This document shows positions 1-7,772 of a stretch of DNA of 64,000 nucleotides, piece after piece. The DNA is from Sulfitobacter sp. HNIBRBA3233 (lineage in GTDB: Bacteria; Pseudomonadota; Alphaproteobacteria; Rhodobacterales; Rhodobacteraceae). The DNA is taken from NCBI RefSeq assembly GCF_040149665.1, contig NZ_JBEFLP010000001.1, positions 2,480,001-2,544,000 on the forward strand, read 5' to 3'. Positions within the stretch are counted from its first letter, which is position 1. Every line of letters starts with the position of its first letter. Under the pieces are notes generated by a model. That model searched no databases and was not told the DNA's origin. It saw nothing but the letters and a program-made list of their open reading frames with translations. The position numbers were made by a program, and so were the translations under genes.

Positions 1-1520
1 TGGCCCAGCTGGTCGATGTGCCGCCGCATCAGGTCGAGCGTTTCCGGACGCTCCGCGAGGATCTGGACGGTGATGTTACGCTCGTCGCGGGCGACCGAAA
101 GCCGAACGCGCCCCAACTCTCGGGGGCTCATCACGATCTCGACCGGCTTTTGCGTGGCGGATGGCAGAATATCGACAAGCTGTCGCATGACCTGCGGCGC
201 AGGTTCCGGACGCGGGGCGCCCTGTGCGGCGGATGTCTGACCCTGCGACAGGCGCGGTGGCTCCCAGACCAGATCGGTCATCGGTTCGGTCGCAATCAGC
301 GATGATCCCTCGCCACTCTGACCTCCGGGGGGGGCTGGTGCTGCCACGGCCTGCACGATGCCTGTCGCGACGATAGCGCCCGATTTAGCGGGCAGCTGCA
401 CGCCAACCTCCGCTAAGGGTGGATCCGCACGACGAGGAAGCCCTTCCCGAGGTGGGAGGTGCTGCGCCATCATCTTCGCGGTATCGCTTTCAGGTACCGG
501 GGGATACCCGGCCTCGAAGGGCGAAAAGCCGTGGCTGGCGTGGGCGATTCCTGCAGGGGCGGGATGCCCGCCCGGATTGCCAGCGATCGCGCTGACTTCT
601 GCGTGGCTCCTGAGGAGCCGCTGTTGCAACGCTGCGGCGACAGTGCTGGATGGATGCGCCTTTGGGTTACCTGCTGGCGCGGCGTTATCCGCTGTAACGG
701 CCTCTATCGGATCGCTGAAGGAGGGGTCCGTGCTGGCCGGGGAGGCAACGCTGGAAAGAGACAGCCGGGCTTGTGGATCACGACCCGCTCCACTGCGCGC
801 GCTGGTTTTCGTGGCTGCGGATTCGGACTCCGATCCGGCCCCCTGCGCGGATCGTCCGGCGATGGTAACGGGTGGCTGCCCGCTCGGTGCCTCTGAAGCG
901 GCAGTCTTGCCCGCGGCGTGCGATTCTGCGCGGCCGGGAAAGTCACGACCGTTTGGAAGCCCACTGATTTCTGAGTTCTCGAGGGCATCAAGGCCAGGCG
1001 GGCTGACCGATCCATGCAGCATCCCCGCACGCCCCGACTGCTCTGAAGGGGACCGATCCGTCCGTGTTGGCACGGTCTGCCAACCGGTCGGGAAGCCCGC
1101 TGATACAGCCGGATGATCTGCTTCCAGAGGCGGAGCAGAGGCCGAACCTTCCTGAACGCGCGCCTCTTGCCCGTCCCGCACATCTTCGGCGCTTGTTGCT
1201 GCATCCTTTGCATTGTCGCCCGTGGATTTTTGCTCCGGCGCGGGCCGCGGTGCTGCGCTCTCGGCATCTGTATCCGACGTGGCCTTGTCTAGCCCATCCG
1301 CCGATCTCTCCTTGTCCCTTTCGACTGCGGACTTGCCACTGGATAGAGGTTGCCCCTGCGCTTTTGCCCGCTTTTCCAGGGCCGCCGCGACGACAAATTC
1401 CGCGAAGCTATTGTGTTTTGGCCGGTCTGTGGCAGCCGCCGGGTTTGCCGATGTCGTTGCGTCCGCACCGGCAGGGGGCGCGTGTGTAAGGGATATCGAG
1501 GTCTCGGAGAGAGAGTGCAT
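1..1520 (-). CDS. fliK: Flagellar hook-length control protein FliK (3' end beyond window)
   Basis: Controls hook length during flagellar export. The minus strand is open from an ATG at 1520, preceded by a GGAAAGG ribosome-binding site, to the window edge; about 506 codons are visible. The first ~400 residues are low-complexity, rich in Ala, Ser, Pro and Glu, as expected for the FliK ruler region. The last ~70 visible residues form the conserved C-terminal hook-length domain, with the stretch MSPRELGRVRLSV followed by ITVQILAERPETLDLMRRH. It diverges from the rod-binding protein gene. The C-terminal end and stop lie outside the window, so full length is unknown. The symbol rests on domain plus flagellar context. 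Confidence 0.85.
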   Translation of the reverse strand, partial: MHSLSETSISLTHAPPAGADATTSANPAAATDRPKHNSFAEFVVAAALEKRAKAQGQPLSSGKSAVERDKERSADGLDKATSDTDAESAAPRPAPEQKSTGDNAKDAATSAEDVRDGQEARVQEGSASAPPLEADHPAVSAGFPTGWQTVPTRTDRSPSEQSGRAGMLHGSVSPPGLDALENSEISGLPNGRDFPGRAESHAAGKTAASEAPSGQPPVTIAGRSAQGAGSESESAATKTSARSGAGRDPQARLSLSSVASPASTDPSFSDPIEAVTADNAAPAGNPKAHPSSTVAAALQQRLLRSHAEVSAIAGNPGGHPAPAGIAHASHGFSPFEAGYPPVPESDTAKMMAQHLPPREGLPRRADPPLAEVGVQLPAKSGAIVATGIVQAVAAPAPPGGQSGEGSSLIATEPMTDLVWEPPRLSQGQTSAAQGAPRPEPAPQVMRQLVDILPSATQKPVEIVMSPRELGRVRLSVARDERNITVQILAERPETLDLMRRHIDQLG

Positions 1521-1636
1521 TCTGCGCCTTTCCGGTTGCGGTCTTTCTGGCGTGCAACATGACATCTGATCCTTACCGGTTGTTTACGGCTTCCCTGTCA
1601 TCCTCCGGAAAATCCGATCAATTTGAGGAGACTGAA

Positions 1637-1915
1637 ATGATTCCCCCCCTATCGAACACACAACCGGCGCAGGGCCTTGGCCCTGATCGCGACAAGGCAT
1701 TGATGGATGCCGCCAAGGAGCTTGAGGTGACATTCCTTGCGGAAATGCTGGAATCCGCCGGTCTGGGCGAGCCGAGCGAGACATTCGGGGGCGGCGCGGG
1801 AGAGGACCAGTTCGGATCGCTGCTTATCCAGCATCAGGCACGGTTTATCGTTGACGGGGGCGGTATCGGATTGGCCCAGACCCTTTTCGAGACATTGAAG
1901 GAGCGCGCGAAATGA
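1637..1915 (+). CDS. flgJ: FlgJ-like flagellar rod-binding protein
   Basis: A 92-residue protein matching only the rod-binding N-terminal half of FlgJ, without the muramidase domain; this short form is usual in alphaproteobacteria. Recognisable parts are KELEVTFLAEMLESAG near the start and GEDQFGSLLIQHQARFIVDGGGIGLA toward the end in two adjoining blocks. I chose the ATG at 1637 over an upstream in-frame ATG at 1559 because GAGGAG sits at ideal spacing and the extra 26 residues look non-conserved. It overlaps the next gene by ATGA. It likely acts in the periplasm, helping rod assembly. Confidence 0.8.
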   Translation: MIPPLSNTQPAQGLGPDRDKALMDAAKELEVTFLAEMLESAGLGEPSETFGGGAGEDQFGSLLIQHQARFIVDGGGIGLAQTLFETLKERAK

Positions 1916-2265
1916 CATCGGCTGCAAACCAGTTCGGCGAACTCGAAACCTTGCTCGAAGCCGAACGCGAGGCCCTTCTGGCCGGAGATCTCAGGCGCAT
2001 CGCCGACCTTCTGCCCCGAAAGGAGGCGCTGGTCGCCACGGTCATGGAGAGAGGGTGGCAGGACCCGAAACCGGCGCAGGAGCTGCAATCGAGACTGGAG
2101 CGCAACCAGATGCTGCTTGACGGTGCCATGGAAGGCATCCGCAGCGTGGCTGCGCGGCTGAAGTCGCTGCAACAGGTGCGCGAAGCGCTCGATACCTACG
2201 ACGCGGACGGCAAGAAGCGCAGCGTGAAGCGCCTGTCGGGCGGAAATGTCGAACGCCGCGCCTGA
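1912..2265 (+). CDS. flgN: FlgN-like flagellar export chaperone
   Basis: A 117-residue, almost entirely helical protein. Leucine-rich heptads run through residues 8-45 (ELETLLEAEREALLAGDL) and 55-95, typical of the FlgN family that chaperones hook-junction proteins FlgK and FlgL in the cytoplasm. It overlaps the rod-binding gene (ATGA) and sits directly upstream of a flagellin gene, where small FlgN-like genes occur in Rhodobacterales. The family call rests on size, predicted coiled-coil character and context; sequence signatures for FlgN are weak. Confidence 0.65.
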   Translation: MTSAANQFGELETLLEAEREALLAGDLRRIADLLPRKEALVATVMERGWQDPKPAQELQSRLERNQMLLDGAMEGIRSVAARLKSLQQVREALDTYDADGKKRSVKRLSGGNVERRA

Positions 2266-2373
2266 TCCGGCGCTTTATTAAAATCGGGCAGAGACCGGAT
2301 GACGGCATTAGGGCACCGTTAAGAGTTTGGAGGACAGATTGCACCTGCATCCGATCGCGGATGGCGCCGCGAA

Positions 2374-2394
2374 CCCCCGGCACGGATCCGGGGG
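2374..2394 (+). other. GC-rich hairpin in flagellin leader
   Basis: Within the 220-base gap between flgN and the flagellin start lies a perfect 7-bp inverted repeat: CCCCCGG at 2374-2380 and CCGGGGG at 2388-2394, with a 7-base loop. No T-tract follows, so it is not an obvious intrinsic terminator. It would fold in the 5' untranslated region of flagellin mRNA, about 90 bases before the start codon. Flagellin leaders are known sites of post-transcriptional control in alphaproteobacteria (FlbT), but a role here is inference. Confidence 0.4.
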
Positions 2395-2421
2395 AACGCG
2401 GCAGTGGTCAGAAGGACAGTA

Positions 2422-3879
2422 TCAGGCCGTGCTCGCACGGTGACCCCATCCGGCGCAAAGCGCCAAAGCGAAAGGAACATGCTTCATGTCGAGCATTATC
2501 ACCAACAACAGCGCAATGGTTGCGCTGCAGACCCTCAAGCAGATCAACATGAACCTGTCGGAGACGCAAAACGCGATCGCGACAGGCAAGGACATTTCGT
2601 CCGCGAAAGACAACTCCACGGTCTGGATGACCTTCGCGTTGGACGAATAGGCGCGCTGGGTCTGGATCATCGACGTCAGTTCCGTCGCCACGTCGGTCGA
2701 GGATTCCTCGCGCGCGAAGGCCACGATGTCGCCGGTCGGCCCGTCCGACGCATCCCACAAGAAGTAGGATCCACTATCGACCGAAGGCTGGTAGGTCTGA
2801 TCGTCTAGGGCGACCATGCCGTTCGGATTCGGCAGATCGACAAGCGGCACCTGATAGATCGTCCGCGTGACGCCGGTGTCGAAACTCGCGTGGACATAGC
2901 CGTTCGCATCGACCTCGACGCTGGTCATGTTGCCGACGGGCGATCCGTCCTTGGTGATGTTCACCGGCGCGAAGGTGTCCGACAGCTGGGTAAGCGCATC
3001 TTTCTGCCCGAGCAGGCCGATGTCGATTTCGATCGGACCACCGTCGACGTTGACGATCAACTTGCCGGTGGTGGCATCGTATGCGCCGCCGCTGACCGTT
3101 GTCACGGAGGCCAGTGTGCCGCCCGCGGTCCGGTCGTCCGCGAAGGTCAGGACATATTCGCCGATCGTGACCGTCGGATCGACTGAATCGGTCATCGTCA
3201 TCGTCCATTCGTTCGATGATCCGGTGGCCGGAACGGTCGGGGTGAACGTGACATTGATGTTTTCGGACGTGCCGAGGTTGCCGTAGTATTCGACGGCCAG
3301 CTGTTGCGGCGCGCCCGCTGCGCCGGCCACAGTTTCTGTTGCGGGCAGGTTGACCCCCAGCGTCATCCGCGTGGTGGGCTCTCCGGTCAGCTGGTTTACG
3401 TTGATCTGTACCGGCTCCAGCCCGTCGTCGGTGTCGCGCGAATAGGTCGGGATCGACCCGTCCGCATTGGCGGGCCAGCCCAGCAGAACCAGCCCCGAGC
3501 CTGTCGTCAGATACCCCTCTGCGTCGGTCTTGAACGATCCGGTTGTGGTCAGCAGCAGGTTGGTTTCGCCGTTACCGACATTCAGGTCGGTCCGCTTGGC
3601 CACCGGGAGCATGCCGCGGCCCCGCACCGCCAGATCCGTCGCGTTCGATGTCGCCACGAGCGGGCCGCGCAGATCGATCTGCCGGTGTGCGCTGGCCCGA
3701 ACACCGCCCGCAGAATACTGCGCCCCCCGGGACGAGATCACCATGGACTGGAAATCGGTCTGCACGCGTTTGTATCCGTAGGTCGACGAATTCGCGATAT
3801 TGTCCGAAATGCTCGCGAGCCGCGTCGCGTTTGCTGACAATCCCGCGACGCCCGCGTTCAGTGAAGACGAAATGGTCAT
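2422..3879 (-). CDS. flgE: Flagellar hook protein FlgE with aberrant C-terminus
   Basis: Hook subunit. The ATG at 3879 follows GAAAGG. The N-terminus (MTISSSLNAGVAGLSANATR, then ISDNIANSSTYGYKR) is the flagellar rod/hook signature, and the body is intact to TQRAYSSNAKVIQT at residues 407-420. Family members normally end about a dozen residues later after an ADxMLQ-type helix. Here codon 421 enters the antisense of the flagellin stump, adding a 65-residue unrelated tail to a stop at 2422. The tail includes a chance hydrophobic run (LICLRVCSATIALLLVIML). The C-terminal helix packs the hook inner core, so function is doubtful. It lies downstream of motB on the same strand; the usual flgK-flgL-flgI followers are missing. 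Confidence 0.85.
   Translation of the reverse strand: MTISSSLNAGVAGLSANATRLASISDNIANSSTYGYKRVQTDFQSMVISSRGAQYSAGGVRASAHRQIDLRGPLVATSNATDLAVRGRGMLPVAKRTDLNVGNGETNLLLTTTGSFKTDAEGYLTTGSGLVLLGWPANADGSIPTYSRDTDDGLEPVQINVNQLTGEPTTRMTLGVNLPATETVAGAAGAPQQLAVEYYGNLGTSENINVTFTPTVPATGSSNEWTMTMTDSVDPTVTIGEYVLTFADDRTAGGTLASVTTVSGGAYDATTGKLIVNVDGGPIEIDIGLLGQKDALTQLSDTFAPVNITKDGSPVGNMTSVEVDANGYVHASFDTGVTRTIYQVPLVDLPNPNGMVALDDQTYQPSVDSGSYFLWDASDGPTGDIVAFAREESSTDVATELTSMIQTQRAYSSNAKVIQTVELSFADEMSLPVAIAFCVSDRFMLICLRVCSATIALLLVIMLDMKHVPFALALCAGWGHRASTA
2486..2650 (+). pseudogene. fliC: Flagellin gene, 5' stump only
   Basis: Starts at an ATG with an AAAGGAA ribosome-binding site. Residues 1-47 are a clear Rhodobacterales flagellin N-terminus (MSSIITNNSAMVALQTLK, then a TGKDISSAKDNSTVW block). 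After Trp47, encoded at 2624-2626, homology stops: the frame enters antisense flgE sequence and ends at TAG, giving a 54-residue product. A normal flagellin has several hundred residues and needs its C-terminal helix for filament assembly, so this cannot make filament. The break coincides with an 8-bp joint shared with flgE. Deletion, rearrangement or a misassembled contig could each explain it. Confidence 0.85.
2619..2626. other. Chimeric fliC/flgE junction (8-bp microhomology)
   Basis: CGGTCTGG at 2619-2626 can be read as flagellin codons for Thr-Val-Trp on plus or as flgE codons for Ile-Gln-Thr on minus. Left of it the sequence is flagellin, right of it antisense flgE. If each parent gene carried this octamer in the same plus-strand direction, loss of everything between the two copies would produce exactly this tail-to-tail fusion. 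The octamer is seen here; its second parental copy is inferred from the expected codons. Confidence 0.75.
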
Positions 3880-3994
3880 GAAGTGGCCTTTCTGCTCTGC
3901 CTCTGTGATCCGGCCCTCTTGGTATCCGCGTGCCTTTAATGTCGTGCTAACAGATAAAATGCGCTCTACTTCCCGCTCTGCCGCGCCGGGCGTT

Positions 3995-4840
3995 TCATCT
4001 GCCCTTGCGCAGCAGGATGATTTCCAGCCGGTCGTTTCGCGGCGCCATCCGGTTCGAGGTGACGGGTTCGCGGTCTGCGTGGCCGGTCACGCGCCGCATC
4101 CGGGCCTGCGCCATTCCCTGCTCCTCCAGCAGAAGACGCATCTGCGTCGCGCGCCGCTGCGAAAGCGCCCAGACCGGATTGTCGGCCAGCACCAGCGGCT
4201 GCGAGCGGACATGCCCTTCGACGGCGACAGGATTGCTCACCGATTTCGCAACCGCCGCGATCAGGGTCGCCAGATCCCGCAGCAGCTGTGTCGGCGTATC
4301 GGTATCCCCCTCGAAGATCGTCACCCCGCTGCGCGAGAAGACCTCGATCACCAGACCTTCGTCGGTGATGCGGGTGTTGATATGTTCCAGCGCGTTTTCC
4401 ATCACCAGCGATTCGCCCCCGAACCCCTGCAACTGAGCGTCCAGACTGTTGAAAATCTCGTTCTCGGCGGCGGTTTCCTCGGCCTTGGGGTCATTGCCCA
4501 CGCTGCCGCGCGCCTTGTTCTCTGCCGCCGGGCGCAGGGCCGATGCGCCGGTGCCGTTCTTCGGCAGGGTATCTTCGGTAAAGATACTCTCGCCGCCGAA
4601 GGCACCGTTGCCCCCGCCAGAAACCCGGTTGATCGGAATCGTCGGAGAGAAATAATCCGCGATACCTTTGCGTTGCTGTTCCGTTGTCGCGTTCAGCAGC
4701 CACATCAACATGAAAAAAGCCATCATCGCGGTGACGAAATCCGCATAGGCGACCTTCCAGGCACCGCCATGGTGCCCGCCGCCCTTGATGACCTTCTTGC
4801 GTTTGATGATGACCGGCGCCGCGTTTGTGCGCGCGTCCAT
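3995..4840 (-). CDS. motB: MotB-type flagellar motor stator protein
   Basis: Peptidoglycan-anchoring stator subunit. After a basic, Lys-rich N-terminus (VIIKRKKVIKGG) comes GGAWKVAYADFVTAMMAFFMLMWLL in one membrane span, carrying the MotB proton-channel aspartate in YADFVTAMM. The C-terminal half has the OmpA-like peptidoglycan-binding domain (VAVEGHVRSQPL and LSQRRATQMRLLL). I prefer the ATG at 4840 to an in-frame start at 4894, because the extra residues precede the usual family N-terminus. Length is 281 residues, which is normal. It lies upstream of flgE on the same strand, a typical Rhodobacterales order. The MotA partner is not in the window. Confidence 0.9.
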   Translation of the reverse strand: MDARTNAAPVIIKRKKVIKGGGHHGGAWKVAYADFVTAMMAFFMLMWLLNATTEQQRKGIADYFSPTIPINRVSGGGNGAFGGESIFTEDTLPKNGTGASALRPAAENKARGSVGNDPKAEETAAENEIFNSLDAQLQGFGGESLVMENALEHINTRITDEGLVIEVFSRSGVTIFEGDTDTPTQLLRDLATLIAAVAKSVSNPVAVEGHVRSQPLVLADNPVWALSQRRATQMRLLLEEQGMAQARMRRVTGHADREPVTSNRMAPRNDRLEIILLRKGR

Positions 4841-4974
4841 AACCACTACCTTTTCTTCACCCGGCTCCAGAAGTAGCCCGACAGGTCTTAGCAAATCGCT
4901 AAACGCCTACCGTCAGGGTTAACGGGTGATGACGACCCTTGCGCTTTGGTCCGGTCTGCCCCCAGTGTGGCGGA

Positions 4975-6192
4975 ATGGAACGCGATACCACCGACAGCCG
5001 CGCCGCATGGATGCGCCTTGGCATGACGCTGCTGACCGGCACTGTCATCAACGCGGGCATGTGGGCGATCATCGTCATCATGCCCGCGGTGGAGGCCGAG
5101 TTCGGCTCGACCCGCGCGATGTCCTCCATGCCCTATGTGCTGACGATGATCGGCTTCGCGCTGGGCAACTATTTTATCGGTCGCGCGGTGGACAGGTTCG
5201 GCGTGACGCTGTCGCTGATCGCAGCCGCCGTGATGGCCGCGCTGGGCTATGCGCTGGCGACACTGGCGGGCTCTGTCGTGTTTCTGTCGGCGGCCCAACT
5301 GATCATCGGTTTTGCCTCGGCTGTCGGGTTCGGGCCGCTGATCGCGGATATCTCGCACTGGTTTGAACGCAGGCGCGGGATTGCCGTCGCCATTGTGGCG
5401 TCGGGCAACTACCTGTCCGGGGCGATCTGGCCGATCATCCTTGCCGGTGTTCTGGCCGACAGCGGTTGGCGCAGCGTCTATCTGGTGATGGCCGTGCTGA
5501 CGCCGATGGCCGTTGTGCCGCTTGCGCTGGCCCTGCGCGCGCGGGTGTCCGAGGAAACCACCGCCCGCGCAGAGCAGGTATCGGCGCAGAACGCGGCGTC
5601 AGCGGGGCTGAGCCCGCGCGCCTTGCAGTATCTTCTGGGCTTTGCGGGCATCGCCTGCTGCATGGCGATGGCGATGCCGCAGGTGCATATCGTGGCGCTT
5701 TGTGTCGGTCTGGGATACGGGCCCGCCGTGGGCGCGCAGATGCTGTCCATCATGCTGCTGGGCGGGGTCGTATCGCGAATCCTCTCGGGGCTGGTGGCGG
5801 ACCGGCTGGGCGGTGTGCGCACATTGCTGATCGGGTCGGTCTTGCAGACCGTCGCGCTGTTTCTCTATCTGCCTGCGGGCGACATGGTCTCGCTCTACAT
5901 CGTCAGCCTGATCTTCGGGCTGAGCCAGGGCGGGATCATACCCAGCTATGCGCTGGTTGTGCGGCAGTACATGCCCGCGCGTGAGGCGGGATCGCGGGTG
6001 GGTTTCGTGATGATGGCCACTGTTCTGGGAATGGCCTTGGGCGGCTGGGTGTCCGGGCTGATCTATGATCTCAGCGGCAGCTACAGGATGGCGTTCATCA
6101 ACGGGATCGGTTGGAACATGCTGAACATCGCGATCATCGTCTGGCTGATCGCCCGAAGCCGCCCGCGCAGGGTTGCGCCGGTTGCGGCCTGA
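4975..6192 (+). CDS. MFS transporter
   Basis: About 405 residues with twelve predicted membrane segments and the loop motif GRAVDRFG after the second segment, the MFS motif A position; a second such motif, LVADRLGGVRT, follows segment 8. This is a major facilitator superfamily secondary transporter. The substrate cannot be named; it resembles MFS_1 proteins often labelled monocarboxylate or oxalate/formate-type. I start at the ATG at 4975 (MERDTTDSRAAW), not the in-frame TTG at 4939, whose extra residues are Cys-rich and unlike an N-terminus. It stands alone, divergent from motB and abutting trhO stop-to-stop with no spacer. Confidence 0.8.
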   Translation: MERDTTDSRAAWMRLGMTLLTGTVINAGMWAIIVIMPAVEAEFGSTRAMSSMPYVLTMIGFALGNYFIGRAVDRFGVTLSLIAAAVMAALGYALATLAGSVVFLSAAQLIIGFASAVGFGPLIADISHWFERRRGIAVAIVASGNYLSGAIWPIILAGVLADSGWRSVYLVMAVLTPMAVVPLALALRARVSEETTARAEQVSAQNAASAGLSPRALQYLLGFAGIACCMAMAMPQVHIVALCVGLGYGPAVGAQMLSIMLLGGVVSRILSGLVADRLGGVRTLLIGSVLQTVALFLYLPAGDMVSLYIVSLIFGLSQGGIIPSYALVVRQYMPAREAGSRVGFVMMATVLGMALGGWVSGLIYDLSGSYRMAFINGIGWNMLNIAIIVWLIARSRPRRVAPVAA

Positions 6193-7083
6193 TTACCACT
6201 TGCGCATTTTCGCCAGCGCCATCTGCTTCTGACGTTCGCGGAAACGGTTCTTGTCGTCTTCCGTGGTCTCTTCGATGCAGTTGTGGCACGACACGCCCGC
6301 CTCGTATTCAGGGCGCTCGGTGTCCTTCGGCAGGATCGGACGGCGGCAGCCGTGGCACAGGAGATGCGGGCCGGGTTTCAGCCCGTGTTCGACGCTGACG
6401 CGGTTGTCGAAGACAAAACAGGCCCCCTCCCAAGTGCTTTGCTCCTGCGGGACCTCCTCGAGGTATTTCAGGATACCGCCCTTGAGGTGATAGACCTCCT
6501 CAACCCCCTGACCCAGCAGGTAGTTGGTCGATTTCTCGCAACGGATGCCGCCGGTGCAGAACATCGCGATCCGCTTGTTGTGGAAGCGGTCCTTATTGGC
6601 CTCCCACCACGCGGGAAACTCGCCAAAGCTTTCGGTCTTGGGGTCGATCGCGCCCTTGAAGGTGCCGATGGCCACTTCGTAGTCGTTGCGCGTATCGATT
6701 ACGGCCACGTCGTCCTGACCGATCAGGTCGTTCCACGCGTCGGCTGTCACATAGTGGCCCGTGCCCGCCAGCGGGTCCACGTCGGGCTGGCCCATGGTCA
6801 CGATTTCGCGCTTCAGGCGGACTTTCATCTTGCCGAAGGGCGGCACATCGCTGTGCGATATCTTGTGCTCCAGATCGGCACAGCCGGGCAGGCCGCGCAG
6901 ATGCGCAAGCACCGCATCGACAGCGCCCTGCGACGGCCCGGCAATCGTGCCGTTCACACCTTCATGGGCCAGCAGAAGCGTGCCGGTGATCTCGTGATCC
7001 AGACACAGTTTCAGAAGCGGCGGCTTCAGCGTCTCCGGATCCTCGAAGCGCGCAAAGTGATAAAGGGCGGCGATGGTATACAT
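6193..7083 (-). CDS. trhO: tRNA uridine(34) hydroxylase TrhO (rhodanese family, YceA)
   Basis: 296 residues. The family hydroxylates U34 of certain tRNAs on the way to 5-oxyacetyl/methoxyuridine. The N-terminal acylphosphatase-like part includes GTLLLAHEGVNGTIAG (residues 34-49). The rhodanese domain carries the active-site loop CTGGIRCEK at 176-184 with catalytic Cys176 and the second conserved Cys182. The C-terminus has a Cys-rich zinc-like knuckle (CHGCRRP and CHNC). ATG at 7083 is chosen because MYTIAALYHF is the standard family start; upstream in-frame codons are Ala/Pro-rich. It is divergent from pncA. Confidence 0.9.
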   Translation of the reverse strand: MYTIAALYHFARFEDPETLKPPLLKLCLDHEITGTLLLAHEGVNGTIAGPSQGAVDAVLAHLRGLPGCADLEHKISHSDVPPFGKMKVRLKREIVTMGQPDVDPLAGTGHYVTADAWNDLIGQDDVAVIDTRNDYEVAIGTFKGAIDPKTESFGEFPAWWEANKDRFHNKRIAMFCTGGIRCEKSTNYLLGQGVEEVYHLKGGILKYLEEVPQEQSTWEGACFVFDNRVSVEHGLKPGPHLLCHGCRRPILPKDTERPEYEAGVSCHNCIEETTEDDKNRFRERQKQMALAKMRKW

Positions 7084-7178
7084 GGGTCGCCAAATAGGCC
7101 CGCGGGGGGCTGTTGCGCAAGAGGGTGCTGGGCTAAAACAACCTCTCAGACCGAACGCAGCTATTGATGAGGCCCGCC

Positions 7179-7772
7179 ATGCACGCACTTCTTGTGATCG
7201 ACGTCCAGAATGATTTCTGCCCCGGTGGCGCGCTCGAGGTCAGCGGCGGTGACGAGATCGTGGCGGGCATCAACGCGCTGATTGGCGAGTTCGATGCCGT
7301 GATCCTGACGCAGGACTGGCATCCGGCGGGGCATTCGTCTTTCGCCTCCGTACACGAGGGCAAGTCCCCGATGGAGATGATCGACATGCACTACGGCCCG
7401 CAGGTGCTCTGGCCCGATCACTGTATTCAGGGCAGCGAGGGGGCGGAGTTCCACCCTCTTCTCGACACGGACCGCGCCGATCTGGTCATCCGCAAGGGGT
7501 ATAACCCCGCCATCGACAGCTACTCCGCCTTTTTCGAAAACGATCACAAGACGCCCACGGGGCTTGAAGGCTACCTGAGCACGCGCGGCATCAAGGAAGT
7601 GACCCTCGTGGGGCTCGCAACCGATTTCTGCGTCAACTTCTCCGCGGTCGATGCCGCGCAGCTGGGCCTGAAGGTGCACGTGCGCATGGACCTGTGTCGC
7701 GGCATCGACATGGATGGATCGCTTGATCAGGCGAAAAAGGCGATGACCGGCGCGGGTGTGGACCTGCGCTAG
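7179..7772 (+). CDS. pncA: Nicotinamidase PncA
   Basis: Hydrolyses nicotinamide to nicotinate for NAD salvage in the cytoplasm. Isochorismatase-like fold with catalytic Asp8 in VIDVQNDFCPGG, a metal-site stretch QDWHPAGH, and the catalytic cysteine at about residue 151 in GLATDFCVNFSA. Length of 197 residues fits the family. I start at 7179 because GAGG lies six bases upstream; an in-frame ATG at 7167 is possible. It shares its last bases with the convergent NYN gene. pncB, the next enzyme of the pathway, is 0.7 kb downstream. Confidence 0.9.
   Translation: MHALLVIDVQNDFCPGGALEVSGGDEIVAGINALIGEFDAVILTQDWHPAGHSSFASVHEGKSPMEMIDMHYGPQVLWPDHCIQGSEGAEFHPLLDTDRADLVIRKGYNPAIDSYSAFFENDHKTPTGLEGYLSTRGIKEVTLVGLATDFCVNFSAVDAAQLGLKVHVRMDLCRGIDMDGSLDQAKKAMTGAGVDLR

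Noticed and set aside
1559-1636. Longer N-terminus for the rod-binding protein from ATG 1559
   Set aside because: The extra 26 residues are not family-like, and a much better ribosome-binding site precedes the ATG at 1637.
2486-3879. Phase-variable DNA inversion between fliC and flgE
   Set aside because: An inversion would leave one 5' part and one 3' part at each joint. Here the two 5' parts face each other and the inferred repeats are direct, which fits deletion. No invertase gene is nearby.
7084-7188. Upstream extension of trhO
   Set aside because: In-frame codons exist, but the family N-terminus MYTIAALYHF begins at 7083 and the extension would overlap the pncA leader.
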